Part shown: piece by piece, positions 33,313 to 42,620 of the stretch | Numbering within the stretch: the stretch's first letter is position 1 | Layout of the letters: each line of letters opens with the position of its first letter | Assembly: GCA_046263755.1 (NCBI GenBank) | Contig: JBJYZC010000012.1 | Coordinates: forward strand, 1-64,000 | Direction: 5' to 3' | From: Lachnocurva sp029100405 | GTDB lineage: Bacteria > Bacillota > Clostridia > Lachnospirales > Lachnospiraceae | DNA length: 64,000 nucleotides | Notes under the pieces: model-generated | What the model was told of the DNA's origin: nothing | Database searches by the model: none | What the model saw: the letters and a program-made list of their open reading frames with translations, nothing else | Made by a program: the position numbers and the translations under genes

Positions 33313-35424
33313 AAAAAGCATATCGCCATAGCTCGGCATAGGCCATTTTTCCTTATCGACAATCATCTCCAGAGCATCCACAGGTCTTCTCAAGGCCTCC
33401 ATATCAGCCTCTACCGTTTGATAATAGTAGCGGGCTCTCTCCTCATGGTCTTTCTTCTCCATGCCAAGAACGACATCCTTCTGCAGGATTTCCATGGCCT
33501 TTCTGGCTTCATTCAAAAGCTCATCCGTCTTCTTCAGGATTTCCTTCTGTGTCTCCGGAATAAAACCAGCTGCCTGATGGATCTGGTTCATCGAAGTTGC
33601 GATTTCGGTCTCATAATTCATCACTGCCGGAAGGATCTGCTTTCCAGCCATATCCAGCATGGTCTTGGCTTCGATATTAACCTTCTTGGCATAGGTATCA
33701 TATTCAATATCCGCACGAGACTCCAGCTCAGCCCGATTGAATACATGGAACTTTTCAAAGGTTTCGACCGTCTTTTCTCTGGTCAGGGCCGGAATGGCAT
33801 CGACCATAGACTGAATATTGGGCAGGCCGCGGCGTTCTGCCTCTTCCACCCATTCCTTAGAATAGCCGTCTCCATTGAATACGATTCTCTGATGCTTGAT
33901 TGCCAGATCATGGATCAAATCATGAATCGCCAAATTGAAGTCATCTGCCTCTTCCAGAATGTCGCAGGCATCAGAGAAGGCCTCAGCAACAATCGTATTC
34001 AAAACAATATTGGGTTCACCGACCGAATCCTCAGATCCGACCATACGGAACTCAAACTTGTTACCTGTAAAGGCAAAGGGTGATGTACGATTTCGATCCG
34101 TAGCATCCTTCATGAAATCCGGCAGAGAAGCAACACCGGTCTTCATTTTTTTACCTAGAATCGAATGGGTTGCGGCGCCTGTACTGATGAGCTGGCTCAA
34201 AACATCATCCAGCTGATCACCCAGATAGACGCTGATAATGGCAGGCGGTGCTTCCGATCCACCCAGGCGATGATCGTTGCCGACATCGGCGGCAGACTCG
34301 CGGAGCAGATCTGCATGGTTGTCTACTGCCGCCAGGATGCAGCAGAGAACCAGAAGAAACTGCAGGTTCTCATGTGGCGTCTTCCCGGGATCCAGAAGGT
34401 TGATTCCATCATCCGTGACAAGAGACCAGTTATTATGCTTACCGGATCCGTTCACCCCGTCAAAAGGTTTTTCATGCAGAAGGCACTGAAGGCCATGACG
34501 ATTAGCAACCCGGCGCAGGGTTTCCATGATCATCTGATTATGGTCCACCGCAACATTGGCATCTTCATAGATCGGAGCCAGTTCATGCTGTCCCGGTGCA
34601 ACCTCATTGTGCTCGGTTTTGGCAGGCACACCCAGTCTCCACAGTTCCTTGTCACAATCCCGCATAAAGGAAGCAATCCTGCCGGGAATGGTGCCGAAAT
34701 AGTGGTCATCCATTTCCTGGCCCTTCGGCGGCATTGCACCGAAAAGAGTCCGGCCGGTATAGACCAGATCCTTCCGCTTCAGGAAGTTTTCCCGGTCAAT
34801 AATGAAATACTCCTGTTCGACTCCAACCGAAGGTGTGACATAGTGGGAAGTCTGATTGCCAAAAAGGCGGAGCAGGCGGATCGACTGCTGACTGATTGCT
34901 TCCATGGAACGAAGCAGAGGCGTCTTCTGATCCAGTGCCTCACCCTTGTAGGAGCAGAAAGCAGTCGGGATGCAGAGAACAGCGCCCGATTCATCGTGGC
35001 GGACAAAGGCCGGAGAAGAGCAATCCCAGGTTGTATAACCTCTTGCTTCAAAAGTCGCTCTCAAACCGCCGGAAGGGAAACTGGAAGCATCCGGCTCTCC
35101 CTTGATCAATTCCTTGCCGGAAAAGCTCATCAAGACCTTTCCCTTTTCATCCGGCGCAGTGATGAAGGAGTCGTGCTTCTCCGCCGTCACCCCGGTCAGA
35201 GGCTGGAACCAATGCGTATAATGCGTTGCTCCCTGCTCAATAGCCCATTCCTTCATTTCATGAGCTACAACATCCGCCGTTTCCAGATCCAGATCACGAC
35301 CCTGACGGATGGTCTCCTTCAGATTCTGATACGTTTTCTTCGGAAGACGCGCTTTCATCACTTCATCGTTGAATACATTCTCGCCGAAAATATCCGCAAC
35401 ATTGAAGTATTCTTTATTGTCCAT
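33304..35424 (-). CDS. glnN: type III glutamine synthetase
   Basis: Assimilates ammonium into glutamine using ATP. At 706 aa it matches the long GSIII class, not the 440-470-aa GSI. Motifs include GVEQEYFIID, TEHNEVAPGQHELAPIYED and the ATP/glutamate site FDGVNGSGKHNNWS. GSIII forms dodecamers in cyanobacteria and Bacteroides. It precedes nothing on its strand except the repeat array, and follows asnB, so the two nitrogen genes are adjacent. A standard GAAAGGGA site precedes the ATG. Confidence 0.96.
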   Translation of the reverse strand: MDNKEYFNVADIFGENVFNDEVMKARLPKKTYQNLKETIRQGRDLDLETADVVAHEMKEWAIEQGATHYTHWFQPLTGVTAEKHDSFITAPDEKGKVLMSFSGKELIKGEPDASSFPSGGLRATFEARGYTTWDCSSPAFVRHDESGAVLCIPTAFCSYKGEALDQKTPLLRSMEAISQQSIRLLRLFGNQTSHYVTPSVGVEQEYFIIDRENFLKRKDLVYTGRTLFGAMPPKGQEMDDHYFGTIPGRIASFMRDCDKELWRLGVPAKTEHNEVAPGQHELAPIYEDANVAVDHNQMIMETLRRVANRHGLQCLLHEKPFDGVNGSGKHNNWSLVTDDGINLLDPGKTPHENLQFLLVLCCILAAVDNHADLLRESAADVGNDHRLGGSEAPPAIISVYLGDQLDDVLSQLISTGAATHSILGKKMKTGVASLPDFMKDATDRNRTSPFAFTGNKFEFRMVGSEDSVGEPNIVLNTIVAEAFSDACDILEEADDFNLAIHDLIHDLAIKHQRIVFNGDGYSKEWVEEAERRGLPNIQSMVDAIPALTREKTVETFEKFHVFNRAELESRADIEYDTYAKKVNIEAKTMLDMAGKQILPAVMNYETEIATSMNQIHQAAGFIPETQKEILKKTDELLNEARKAMEILQKDVVLGMEKKDHEERARYYYQTVEADMEALRRPVDALEMIVDKEKWPMPSYGDMLFEV

Positions 35425-35529
35425 TTGTTATTCCCTTTCTAGAGAACAAATTTTAAACGATCACTTTTTCTGATCATCAGCTTGTCTTTTGCCATTTCCG
35501 CTGCTGCATTTCCGATATGGCAGTGATAT

Positions 35530-37449
35530 TTAATTTGTGGCATTCATCGTCGCATTCCGGTTATTCTTCCGGATCCGCTCGAATTCCAGCTCATCCTCCA
35601 TCGATACGGATGCACCGTTTTCATGGAAATATTGACCATACCAGAGCAGGAACATATAGACCACCCAGATGTGTCTTGCGTAGTCAAATTTTCCTTGCTT
35701 GTGAGCATCCAAGATCCGAACCAGCTCATCGGTATGGAAAAAGAGTTTCGCATCATCCGAAGTAAATGCATCCCGGACGATCTGATAATACTTGTCATTT
35801 CTGAGCCAGACGCGAATAGGAACCGGGAAGCCCAGTTTCTTCTTCTCTGCCTGCTGCTTGGACAGATAGCGATTCGCAACCTCACGGAAGGCGAGCTTGG
35901 TATTTTCATTATTGACCTTGTCCTCCAGGCGGATGGTCCTTGCCAGGTTAAAGACCTCGCGATCCAGGAAAGGCACCCGGGACTCGATCGAATGCGCCAT
36001 ACTCATCTTGTCAGCCTTCAGAAGGATATCACCGATCAGCCAGAAATTCATATCAATGTACTGCATCTTCTCCGTATCCTTCAGATTCCTGACCTTATCA
36101 TAATAAGGTCTGGTCAGACTCTGCGGGGTAAAGCCGGCCGTCGGATGGAGAAGGATCTTCTCACGAAGCTTCATATCATAGACATTGGCATTTCCGATAA
36201 AGCGGTCTTCTACCGGTTTACTGCCACGAATCAGGAAGGATCTTCCCTTGACACCACGCGGAAGAAGAGAGGCAATTGCTGCCAGACCTTTCCGAAGCGG
36301 AGATGGAAGTTTCTGATAAGGCGCCAGGGACATGGGTTCATGATAGATATTATAACCGCCGAAAAATTCATCCGATCCCTCACCGGACAGGATTACCTTC
36401 ACATCCTTCGCTGCTTCCCGATCGACGAAATAGAGAGCCGATGCCGAAGCATCTGCCAGGGGTTCATCCATATAATATTGAATTCTCGGAAGTTCCGCCC
36501 AATATTCGTCGGTTGAGATGACCTTGCCCGTATTCTTGATGCCCAGCGTCTCAGAAAGAGACTTGGCATAAGGGATCTCATTGTATTTCTCGTAATCAAA
36601 TCCGACCGTATAGGTCCGACTGCCGCCGAAATGACAGGCTACATAGGAAGAATCGACACCGGAAGACAAGAGGGATGCCACTTCCACATCAGAAACCATA
36701 TGATACTTGATGGAATCCTGAAGGGTTTCATCAATCCGGTTCAGGAGTTCTTCATGATCCATGGGCTCCGATGCCGGATGCAGCATGGGATCAAAGTAAC
36801 GGACGATCTCAGATTTTCCACGGCAGAAGGTCATATAATGACCCGGCATCAGTTTATAGATCCCCTTAAAAAATGTCTCCGGAAGAACGGAGTACTCAAA
36901 GGAGAGATACTGCTCCAGGGCCTGTGTATTGACCTCTCTCTGATAGGCCGGATACTCCAGAATGCTCTTGATTTCCGATGCGAAAACAAGCTCTCCATCA
37001 ATGATGGCATAATAAAGCGGCTTAATGCCGAACATATCACGAGCCAGAAAGAGCTCATCCTTGGCGGCATTATAGAGGGCAAAAGCAAACATACCGCGCA
37101 GGCGGTCTAAAAGTGCAGTTCCCCATTCCTCATAGCCATGGAGAAGGACCTCGGTATCTGTCTCTGAGGAAAAAGTATGACCGGAAGCCAAAAGTTCCTT
37201 CTTTAATTCCTTATAATTATAGATCTCACCGTTAAAGACAATGACCAGGGAACGGTCCTCATTGAACATGGGCTGCGTTCCACGGTCGGAAAGATCAATG
37301 ATGGAGAGCCGGCGGTGGCCGAGTGCAATCCGGTCAGTCAGATAGGAGCTTCCTCCATCCGGCCCACGGTGGATCATTCGGTTCATCATTCGGGTAAGAA
37401 CTTCTTCACTGGACGGGTTATGGCCCGTAAACCCACAAATTCCACACAT
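35530..37449 (-). CDS. asnB: asparagine synthase (glutamine-hydrolysing)
   Basis: Makes asparagine from aspartate, glutamine and ATP (639 aa). The N-terminal Ntn glutaminase domain begins with MCGICGF, with Cys2 as the nucleophile, and has HRGPDGG and NGEIYNYKEL. The synthetase domain has the PP-loop SSGVDSSYVA and SGEGSDEFFGGY. Length and order are typical of AsnB. The glutamine it uses is produced by GlnN encoded just downstream. Confidence 0.95.
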   Translation of the reverse strand: MCGICGFTGHNPSSEEVLTRMMNRMIHRGPDGGSSYLTDRIALGHRRLSIIDLSDRGTQPMFNEDRSLVIVFNGEIYNYKELKKELLASGHTFSSETDTEVLLHGYEEWGTALLDRLRGMFAFALYNAAKDELFLARDMFGIKPLYYAIIDGELVFASEIKSILEYPAYQREVNTQALEQYLSFEYSVLPETFFKGIYKLMPGHYMTFCRGKSEIVRYFDPMLHPASEPMDHEELLNRIDETLQDSIKYHMVSDVEVASLLSSGVDSSYVACHFGGSRTYTVGFDYEKYNEIPYAKSLSETLGIKNTGKVISTDEYWAELPRIQYYMDEPLADASASALYFVDREAAKDVKVILSGEGSDEFFGGYNIYHEPMSLAPYQKLPSPLRKGLAAIASLLPRGVKGRSFLIRGSKPVEDRFIGNANVYDMKLREKILLHPTAGFTPQSLTRPYYDKVRNLKDTEKMQYIDMNFWLIGDILLKADKMSMAHSIESRVPFLDREVFNLARTIRLEDKVNNENTKLAFREVANRYLSKQQAEKKKLGFPVPIRVWLRNDKYYQIVRDAFTSDDAKLFFHTDELVRILDAHKQGKFDYARHIWVVYMFLLWYGQYFHENGASVSMEDELEFERIRKNNRNATMNATN

Positions 37450-37500
37450 TGTTGCTATTTCCTTTCTTAAAGAACATGAAAGTTAAGTTTTGAAGCCGCT

Positions 37501-37536
37501 AAAGAAAAAGAGGATGTACCAATCGGAACATCCTCT
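37501..37536 (-). terminator. intrinsic terminator after fba
   Basis: AGAGGATGT (37509-37517) and ACATCCTCT (37528-37536), 10-nt loop, followed on the minus strand by TTTTTC. It isolates fba from asnB. Confidence 0.85.
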
Positions 37537-37584
37537 ATGGACTCTCTCAGACAGCTTTGCCGCCGGATGACATATCTGTTATTT

Positions 37585-38448
37585 TCAAGCCTTGTCCTTG
37601 GAACCGAAGAGCTCGATCTTCTCCTTGACTTCGGCGCAGATAGCTTCGTAGCCGGGAAGCAGAAGCTTACGAGGATCGTAACCCTTACCCTGCTTATCCT
37701 TGCCTTCTTCGATGTACTTACGAGTTGCGGCAGCGAATACCAGCTGGCACTCGGTGTTTACATTTACCTTGGATACACCAAGGGTGATGGCCTTTCTGAC
37801 CTGATCGTAAGGGATTCCGGAACCACCGTGAAGAACCAGAGGCATATCGCCGGTCTTCTGCTGGATGGCATCCAGAGTCTCGAAAGAAAGACCCTTCCAG
37901 TTATCCGGATAAATGCCATGGATGTTACCGATACCGGCAGCAAGCATATCAACGCCAAGATCTGCAATGCGCTTGCACTCGTTCGGATCTGCGCACTCAC
38001 CCATACCAATGACACCATCTTCTTCACCGCCGATGGCACCAACTTCAGCCTCGATGGACATATTGTGGTCATGAGCCAGCTTAACGAGTTCCTTGGTCTT
38101 CTCAACATTCTCTTCAATGTCATAATGAGAACCATCGAACATAATGGAGGAGAAACCAACCTCAACACACTTCTTAGCTCCTTCGTAAGTACCATGATCC
38201 AGATGAAGAGCAACCGGAACGGTAATTCCAAGTGTCTCGTCCATTGCGCGAACCATAGCTGCTACGGTAGCAAAGCCTGTCATATACTTGCCGGCACCCT
38301 CAGAAACACCGAGGATAACAGGAGAATTCATCTCCTGAGCAGTATTTAAAATTGCCTTGGTCCACTCCAGATTGTTAATATTGAACTGACCAACGGCATA
38401 ATGACCAGCCTTAGCCTTCTTCAGCATCTCAGCAGCAGAAACGATCAT
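37585..38448 (-). CDS. fba: class II fructose-bisphosphate aldolase
   Basis: Zinc-dependent aldolase of glycolysis and gluconeogenesis (287 aa). Zinc ligands and active-site segments are visible: ALHLDHGTYEGAKKC, EAEVGAIGGEEDG, AAGIGNIHGIY and LVLHGGSGIPYDQV. The sequence is most like FbaA; tagatose-bisphosphate aldolases of the same fold are possible but less likely without lac/gat genes. It has a good promoter and its own terminator, suggesting a strongly expressed single gene. Confidence 0.95.
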   Translation of the reverse strand: MIVSAAEMLKKAKAGHYAVGQFNINNLEWTKAILNTAQEMNSPVILGVSEGAGKYMTGFATVAAMVRAMDETLGITVPVALHLDHGTYEGAKKCVEVGFSSIMFDGSHYDIEENVEKTKELVKLAHDHNMSIEAEVGAIGGEEDGVIGMGECADPNECKRIADLGVDMLAAGIGNIHGIYPDNWKGLSFETLDAIQQKTGDMPLVLHGGSGIPYDQVRKAITLGVSKVNVNTECQLVFAAATRKYIEEGKDKQGKGYDPRKLLLPGYEAICAEVKEKIELFGSKDKA

Positions 38449-38539
38449 AATAATCTCCTTCCAAAAATATCTACTAAGAATTTTAAAATTGATACAGAAA
38501 CGGCTTTTTCGAATTCATATTCCAAAAACCGTCTACAAT

Positions 38540-38568
38540 ATTATAAAACAAAGGAATTTACGCTTCAA
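38540..38568 (-). promoter_or_regulatory. promoter of fba
   Basis: Minus strand: TTGAAG (38563-38568), 17-bp spacer, perfect TATAAT (38540-38545). The -35 lies over the last codons of the lipid kinase gene. The leader of about 85 nt contains ACGG-T5 and A5-GCCGT arms that can pair. Confidence 0.7.
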
Positions 38569-39445
38569 CCATTATTTCCAGGGCTTTGTGACAGAGACGA
38601 ATCTCTGAAGTGCTCTGCGTCCCGCCGAATTCTCCGTCCAGAGTCCAGGAGACCTCTTCACTCGATGTCAGCCGTATGCCCGATGTCTGGAAAGAATAGA
38701 GCATATCCGAATCCCTGCGTCCGGTCTGCAGACAATTAATGACATCCGCCAGTTCGATCGGGTTCTTCGGCATCCGGATCAGAGTTACCTCGAACAGCCC
38801 GTCATTCAGACTGACATTCTTCGGCACCATCTGCCGGAAACCGCCGATAGAATTCGAATTGGAGATCATGCCGTAAATAAACTCGTCATACATGACATTG
38901 CCGTCATATTCCACCTGCATACGGTAGGAAGGAACATCCCGGAGCTGTTTTGCTCCCTCGAGAATATAGGCCAGATGTCCTAAGTTATTCTTCATATCCT
39001 GCGGAGTAGAATAAGAAACTTCGGTAAAGATCCCGAAGGCAGCCACATAGACAAAATACCGGTCATTAAAGGAACCGATATCCACCGGAAAGGGTACGCC
39101 GTGCACTGCGATCTCTGCAGCCCTTGTCATATCCTTATCGATTCCCAGGGAGTTTCCGAAATCATTGGTAGAACCGGCCGGTATATAGCCGATCGGGATC
39201 CGGACATCCGACTGCATCATACCGGACACCACTTCATCCAGCGTGCCGTCGCCTCCGCTGCAGACGATCCGGTCAAACTCATGAGCCCGGTCTCTGGTAA
39301 CAGAAATGGCGTCTCCCTGGCTTTGTGTGGTATGCACCGTGACATCAAATCCGGACTTCACCATAATGTCAAGGATCTCCGGCAGACAGGCACGAATCTG
39401 ACCTCTGCCGGATCTGGGATTAAAAATAAACAGAAGTTTTTTCAT
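38558..39445 (-). CDS. diacylglycerol kinase-type lipid kinase (YegS/DgkB family)
   Basis: A 295-aa soluble lipid kinase. The N-terminal NPRSGRGQ and the nucleotide-binding GGDGTLDEVVSGM and IPAGSTNDFGNSLG motifs define the DAGK catalytic family. In Firmicutes DgkB recycles diacylglycerol formed during lipoteichoic acid synthesis. Here the exact lipid is uncertain. The start at 39445 follows a GGCAGGGG; the longer TTG frame to 39463 is less likely. It is the last gene of the rapZ-whiA-crh group. Confidence 0.88.
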   Translation of the reverse strand: MKKLLFIFNPRSGRGQIRACLPEILDIMVKSGFDVTVHTTQSQGDAISVTRDRAHEFDRIVCSGGDGTLDEVVSGMMQSDVRIPIGYIPAGSTNDFGNSLGIDKDMTRAAEIAVHGVPFPVDIGSFNDRYFVYVAAFGIFTEVSYSTPQDMKNNLGHLAYILEGAKQLRDVPSYRMQVEYDGNVMYDEFIYGMISNSNSIGGFRQMVPKNVSLNDGLFEVTLIRMPKNPIELADVINCLQTGRRDSDMLYSFQTSGIRLTSSEEVSWTLDGEFGGTQSTSEIRLCHKALEIMVEA

Positions 39446-39466
39446 TCGCCCCTGCCTTTCCAAAGA

Positions 39467-39715
39467 TCATGCAGTCAGGAACTTTTCCATAGCATCTACA
39501 GCATCGGACTCATCCTGTCCTTCTGCAGAAACTGTGACCTTGGAACCGGCCGTAAGTACCAGGCTCATCATACCCATAATAGACTTGGCATTGACCTTCT
39601 TATTTCCGATCTCAAAGTAAACCTGACTCTGATACTGATTGGCCAGTTGTACCAGATGTGCAATTGGTGTAGCCTCAGTCGAATTTGCCATCTGAACAAC
39701 TACTTCCTTCTTCAT
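39467..39715 (-). CDS. Crh-like HPr paralogue lacking the active-site histidine
   Basis: An HPr-fold protein of 82 aa. Aligned to HPr, the GIHARPA segment reads TEATPIA, so His15 is replaced by Glu and Arg17 by Thr; PEP-dependent phosphotransfer is impossible. The regulatory serine loop KSIMGMMSL (Ser46 equivalent) is kept, the site used by HPr kinase, which is encoded 4.4 kb upstream. In B. subtilis crh occupies the same position after whiA. It probably acts as a regulatory cofactor for CcpA-type control. The start follows AGGAGG and the gene overlaps whiA by 41 bp. Confidence 0.85.
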   Translation of the reverse strand: MKKEVVVQMANSTEATPIAHLVQLANQYQSQVYFEIGNKKVNAKSIMGMMSLVLTAGSKVTVSAEGQDESDAVDAMEKFLTA

Positions 39716-40616
39716 TACAGTTTTCCTCCTGCTTTCTAATCTCTAATGCCAGGGCCCCGATCCTGCGGAGCCTGTGATTGACGCCGGACTTGCCGACGGG
39801 CGGATCCATCATCCGGCCAAGCTCCACAAGGGAAGCATCCGGATGTAAGAGCCGAAGTTCTGCGGTCTCCCGAAGCTTTCCGGGCAGGGAATGAAGCCCC
39901 CTTCGATCCCGGATGAGCTCGATGTCCCGCACCTCTCTTACGGCTGCATCCACCATTTTTCCTATATTTGCCGTCTCACAGTTGACTTTACGATTAACGG
40001 CATTATTCATGTCCTTTCGGATACGAATATTCTCAAAATCCAGCAATGTGACTGAGGCTTCCATGATATTCAGCATATCGGAAATCTCATTGCTTTCCTT
40101 CAGATAGACCACGGTACGTCCCTGACGTGCCACCGTCTTTCCATGCAGATCAAAGGCTTCCATAACAGAAACGATCTGTCTGGCCTGGGCCGGATTTCTG
40201 GCTGCGATCTCGAAATGATAACTCTTGTTAGGATCGTTTATGGATCCGGCAGCTAAGAAACAGCCTCTTAAATAAGCTCTCTTCTCTTCCCATCCTTCGA
40301 TCAGGCCATTGTCCACCAGGCCGTTTCCTATCGGATGTCGAAGGATCTGAAGAACTTCCTCGCTCTTTATGCCGGTGAGAAGGATTGCATCCTCTGCTTT
40401 CTTTTCTTCCTTCCGGCCTGTAATCCGGTACAGAAGTCCTTCCGTTCTCTCCCGGATCAAGACCTGGTCGGTTCGGATTCTAAGAACTTGCCCGTCTGCC
40501 TCCCTCTTCACCTCTCCGAAGAAAGCGAAGATTCCTGCCAATTCCGCGATCTGGCAGCTTCTTTCCTTGGGGAAACGTCCGAGAAGCTCTGTTTTCAGAT
40601 CCGATGCGTAAGACAA
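39675..40616 (-). CDS. whiA: DNA-binding protein WhiA
   Basis: A LAGLIDADG-derived protein with a C-terminal helix-turn-helix (313 aa). The N-terminal part (about 1-215) has the family pattern including RGCFLAAGSINDPNKSYHFEI. The C-terminal region SLVELGRMMDPPVGKSGVNHRLRRI is diagnostic. WhiA affects cell division, chromosome segregation and, in Firmicutes, fatty-acid composition. The TTG start lies 3 nt after the rapZ stop. The last 16 residues are an extension read out of frame with the Crh-like gene. Confidence 0.94.
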   Translation of the reverse strand: MSYASDLKTELLGRFPKERSCQIAELAGIFAFFGEVKREADGQVLRIRTDQVLIRERTEGLLYRITGRKEEKKAEDAILLTGIKSEEVLQILRHPIGNGLVDNGLIEGWEEKRAYLRGCFLAAGSINDPNKSYHFEIAARNPAQARQIVSVMEAFDLHGKTVARQGRTVVYLKESNEISDMLNIMEASVTLLDFENIRIRKDMNNAVNRKVNCETANIGKMVDAAVREVRDIELIRDRRGLHSLPGKLRETAELRLLHPDASLVELGRMMDPPVGKSGVNHRLRRIGALALEIRKQEENCNEEGSSCSDGKFD

Positions 40617-40619
40617 GGT

Positions 40620-41492
40620 CTACTTCCCGATCTTGCGGTCCTTATCGATATCGCGGTGCTCGATTTTCAGACCATAGTGATCCGCATGATTTCTAAGACG
40701 CTCATACAGTTCATTTGCCAGGGTGACAGACCGATGCTTCCCACCGGTACAGCCAATGGCAATGACCAGGGAGTTCTTACCCTCACGGATATAATTCGGG
40801 ATCAGAAACTGCATAAGGTCGTCCAGCTTATCCAAAAACTCCTGAGACTGAGGATATTTCATCACAAAGTCCTGAATGGGCCGGTCATTCCCGGTCATGC
40901 GCCTCAAGTTCAAATCATAATAGGGGTTGGGGAGAAAACGCACATCGAAGACCAGGTCCGCATCCTCCGGAATCCCGTACTTAAAGCCGAAAGACAAGAC
41001 CATGATATTCATGCTCTTATAATCCTGCTTCTCCACGAAGATCCGGGTCATTTCTTCCTTTAATTCCCTGGTCAGAAGATTCGACGTATCAATGATATGA
41101 TCCGCCCTCTCCCTTAGAAATGTAAGGCGTTCCCTTTCTTCCCGGATGCCCGTCTGGATCCTTTCCTCTTTTGAAAGCGGATGATTCCGCCGTGTCTCCT
41201 TGTATCGCTTGAGGAGGACCTCGTCACTGGCATCCAGAAAAAGGATCTCGATCCTCTTTCCATCCTGTTTCAATTCATCCAGGATCCCTGCCAGCTGGTC
41301 CAGCTTTGCTCCCGACCGGATATCGATACCAACGGCCACCTTCTGATCCTTCTCTGCCTGTTCCAGATCCACAAAGCTCTTAAAAAGCGGAATCGGCAGA
41401 TTGTCGACACAGTTGTAGCCGATATCCTCCAGAATTTTGAAGGCCGTGCTTTTACCCGAGCCTGACATGCCTGTAAGAAGAAGTAATCCCAT
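40620..41492 (-). CDS. rapZ: RNase adapter / nucleotide-binding protein RapZ (YvcJ)
   Basis: A P-loop protein of 290 aa. Walker A GMSGSGKST at the N-terminus, GIDIRS, and the C-terminal GCTGGKHRSV motif are clear. In E. coli it binds GlmZ sRNA and GlcN6P; in Firmicutes (YvcJ) it hydrolyses GTP/ATP and affects competence and wall metabolism. The gene follows a 159-bp gap after murB that holds a candidate promoter. It is tightly coupled to whiA. Confidence 0.94.
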   Translation of the reverse strand: MGLLLLTGMSGSGKSTAFKILEDIGYNCVDNLPIPLFKSFVDLEQAEKDQKVAVGIDIRSGAKLDQLAGILDELKQDGKRIEILFLDASDEVLLKRYKETRRNHPLSKEERIQTGIREERERLTFLRERADHIIDTSNLLTRELKEEMTRIFVEKQDYKSMNIMVLSFGFKYGIPEDADLVFDVRFLPNPYYDLNLRRMTGNDRPIQDFVMKYPQSQEFLDKLDDLMQFLIPNYIREGKNSLVIAIGCTGGKHRSVTLANELYERLRNHADHYGLKIEHRDIDKDRKIGK

Positions 41493-41580
41493 ACCAGTCC
41501 CTCATCAATCTGAACATCTTTTATTGTAACGACTCGTGCTCTGTGAAAATGAATAATTAATCCCTGTTTTTTGACGGAAT

Positions 41581-41586
41581 ATTATA
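41581..41586 (-). promoter_or_regulatory. -10 element upstream of rapZ
   Basis: Perfect TATAAT on the minus strand, about 90 nt before rapZ, without a clear -35. It could start an internal transcript of the rapZ-whiA-crh group. Confidence 0.45.
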
Positions 41587-41651
41587 CAAATCTACGATTT
41601 ATTCCAATTTTGAATTTGAATTGCATCATTTTCGATTACCGAATCCAAAAA

Positions 41652-42617
41652 TTATTCCATCGGACTTAAGAAATCTCCCACCATGCGGACTTCCGGCTTC
41701 ATCCGGACTTGGAACTTGTCCCATACGGTTTCCTGCACATGCCTTATCACAGCAAGAACATCCTCCGCTGTCGCATTGCCGAGATTCACGACAAAACCTG
41801 CATGCTTTGTGGAGACCTGTGCATCGCCGACCCGGTAGCCCTGAAGTCCTGCATCCTGGATCAGTTTCCCGGCGAAATAACCTTCTGGTCTTTGAAATGT
41901 AGACCCGGCGCTGCCATACTCCAAGGGCTGCTTTTCTCTCCGTCTTTGGTTAAAATCAGCGGCAACCGCTGCAATTTCTTCCGGATCCTTACCGGTCAGA
42001 CGAAACTTTGCACTGACAAGGACAGCACCTTGAAATCTGTCCTCCATCAAGGCACTGTGGCGGTAGGACAGATTCATTTCCTCTGCCGGGACAGAAAGAA
42101 GACTCCCATCCGGCATTAAGAGCCGGACAGAAGTCAGGACATCCCTGATCTCACCGCCGTAAGCGCCTGCATTCATGAAAACCGCTCCGCCGACCGAGCC
42201 CGGAATGCCGGAGGCAAATTCCAGGCCGGACAGACTGGCATCCAATGCCGCCCGGAAGGCAGAAGCAAGGGAAGTACCGGCATAGGCGAAGAGGTCTTCA
42301 TTTTCTACCCGGGTCCCTTTCAGTCTTCCCATGCTGACGACAAGACCCGGAATGCCAAGATCGCCAACCAGAAGATTACTGCCGTTTCCCAAAAGAAAAT
42401 AGGGCAGTTTCTCCTCTCTTAGAAAGTCCATCAGAGTCTTCAGATCTTCTTCGCTATCCGGCTGGCAGAAGACCTCCGCCGGCCCGCCGATTCGAAAAGT
42501 CGTATGCTTCTTCATCGGCTCTTCCTGTAAGACAGCCTCTGCCGGAAGACACTTTTTCAAGCGGGCCAGGGCTTGGTCCGAAACCAGACACTCCCGCTTA
42601 TTGTTTCTTTCACTCAT
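41652..42617 (-). CDS. murB: UDP-N-acetylenolpyruvoylglucosamine reductase
   Basis: Second committed step of muramic acid synthesis, an FAD enzyme using NADPH (321 aa). FAD-binding segments FRIGGPAEV, LLGNGSNLLV, SGIPGSVGGAVFMNAGAYGGE and the catalytic Ser in GSAGSTF are intact. The C-terminal layout fits the type II (short) MurB. It begins 3 nt after the aminopeptidase stop. The hprK-pepX-murB-rapZ-whiA-crh order is a familiar Firmicutes linkage of wall synthesis with carbon control. Confidence 0.95.
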   Translation of the reverse strand: MSERNNKRECLVSDQALARLKKCLPAEAVLQEEPMKKHTTFRIGGPAEVFCQPDSEEDLKTLMDFLREEKLPYFLLGNGSNLLVGDLGIPGLVVSMGRLKGTRVENEDLFAYAGTSLASAFRAALDASLSGLEFASGIPGSVGGAVFMNAGAYGGEIRDVLTSVRLLMPDGSLLSVPAEEMNLSYRHSALMEDRFQGAVLVSAKFRLTGKDPEEIAAVAADFNQRRREKQPLEYGSAGSTFQRPEGYFAGKLIQDAGLQGYRVGDAQVSTKHAGFVVNLGNATAEDVLAVIRHVQETVWDKFQVRMKPEVRMVGDFLSPME

Positions 42618-42620
42618 TCT

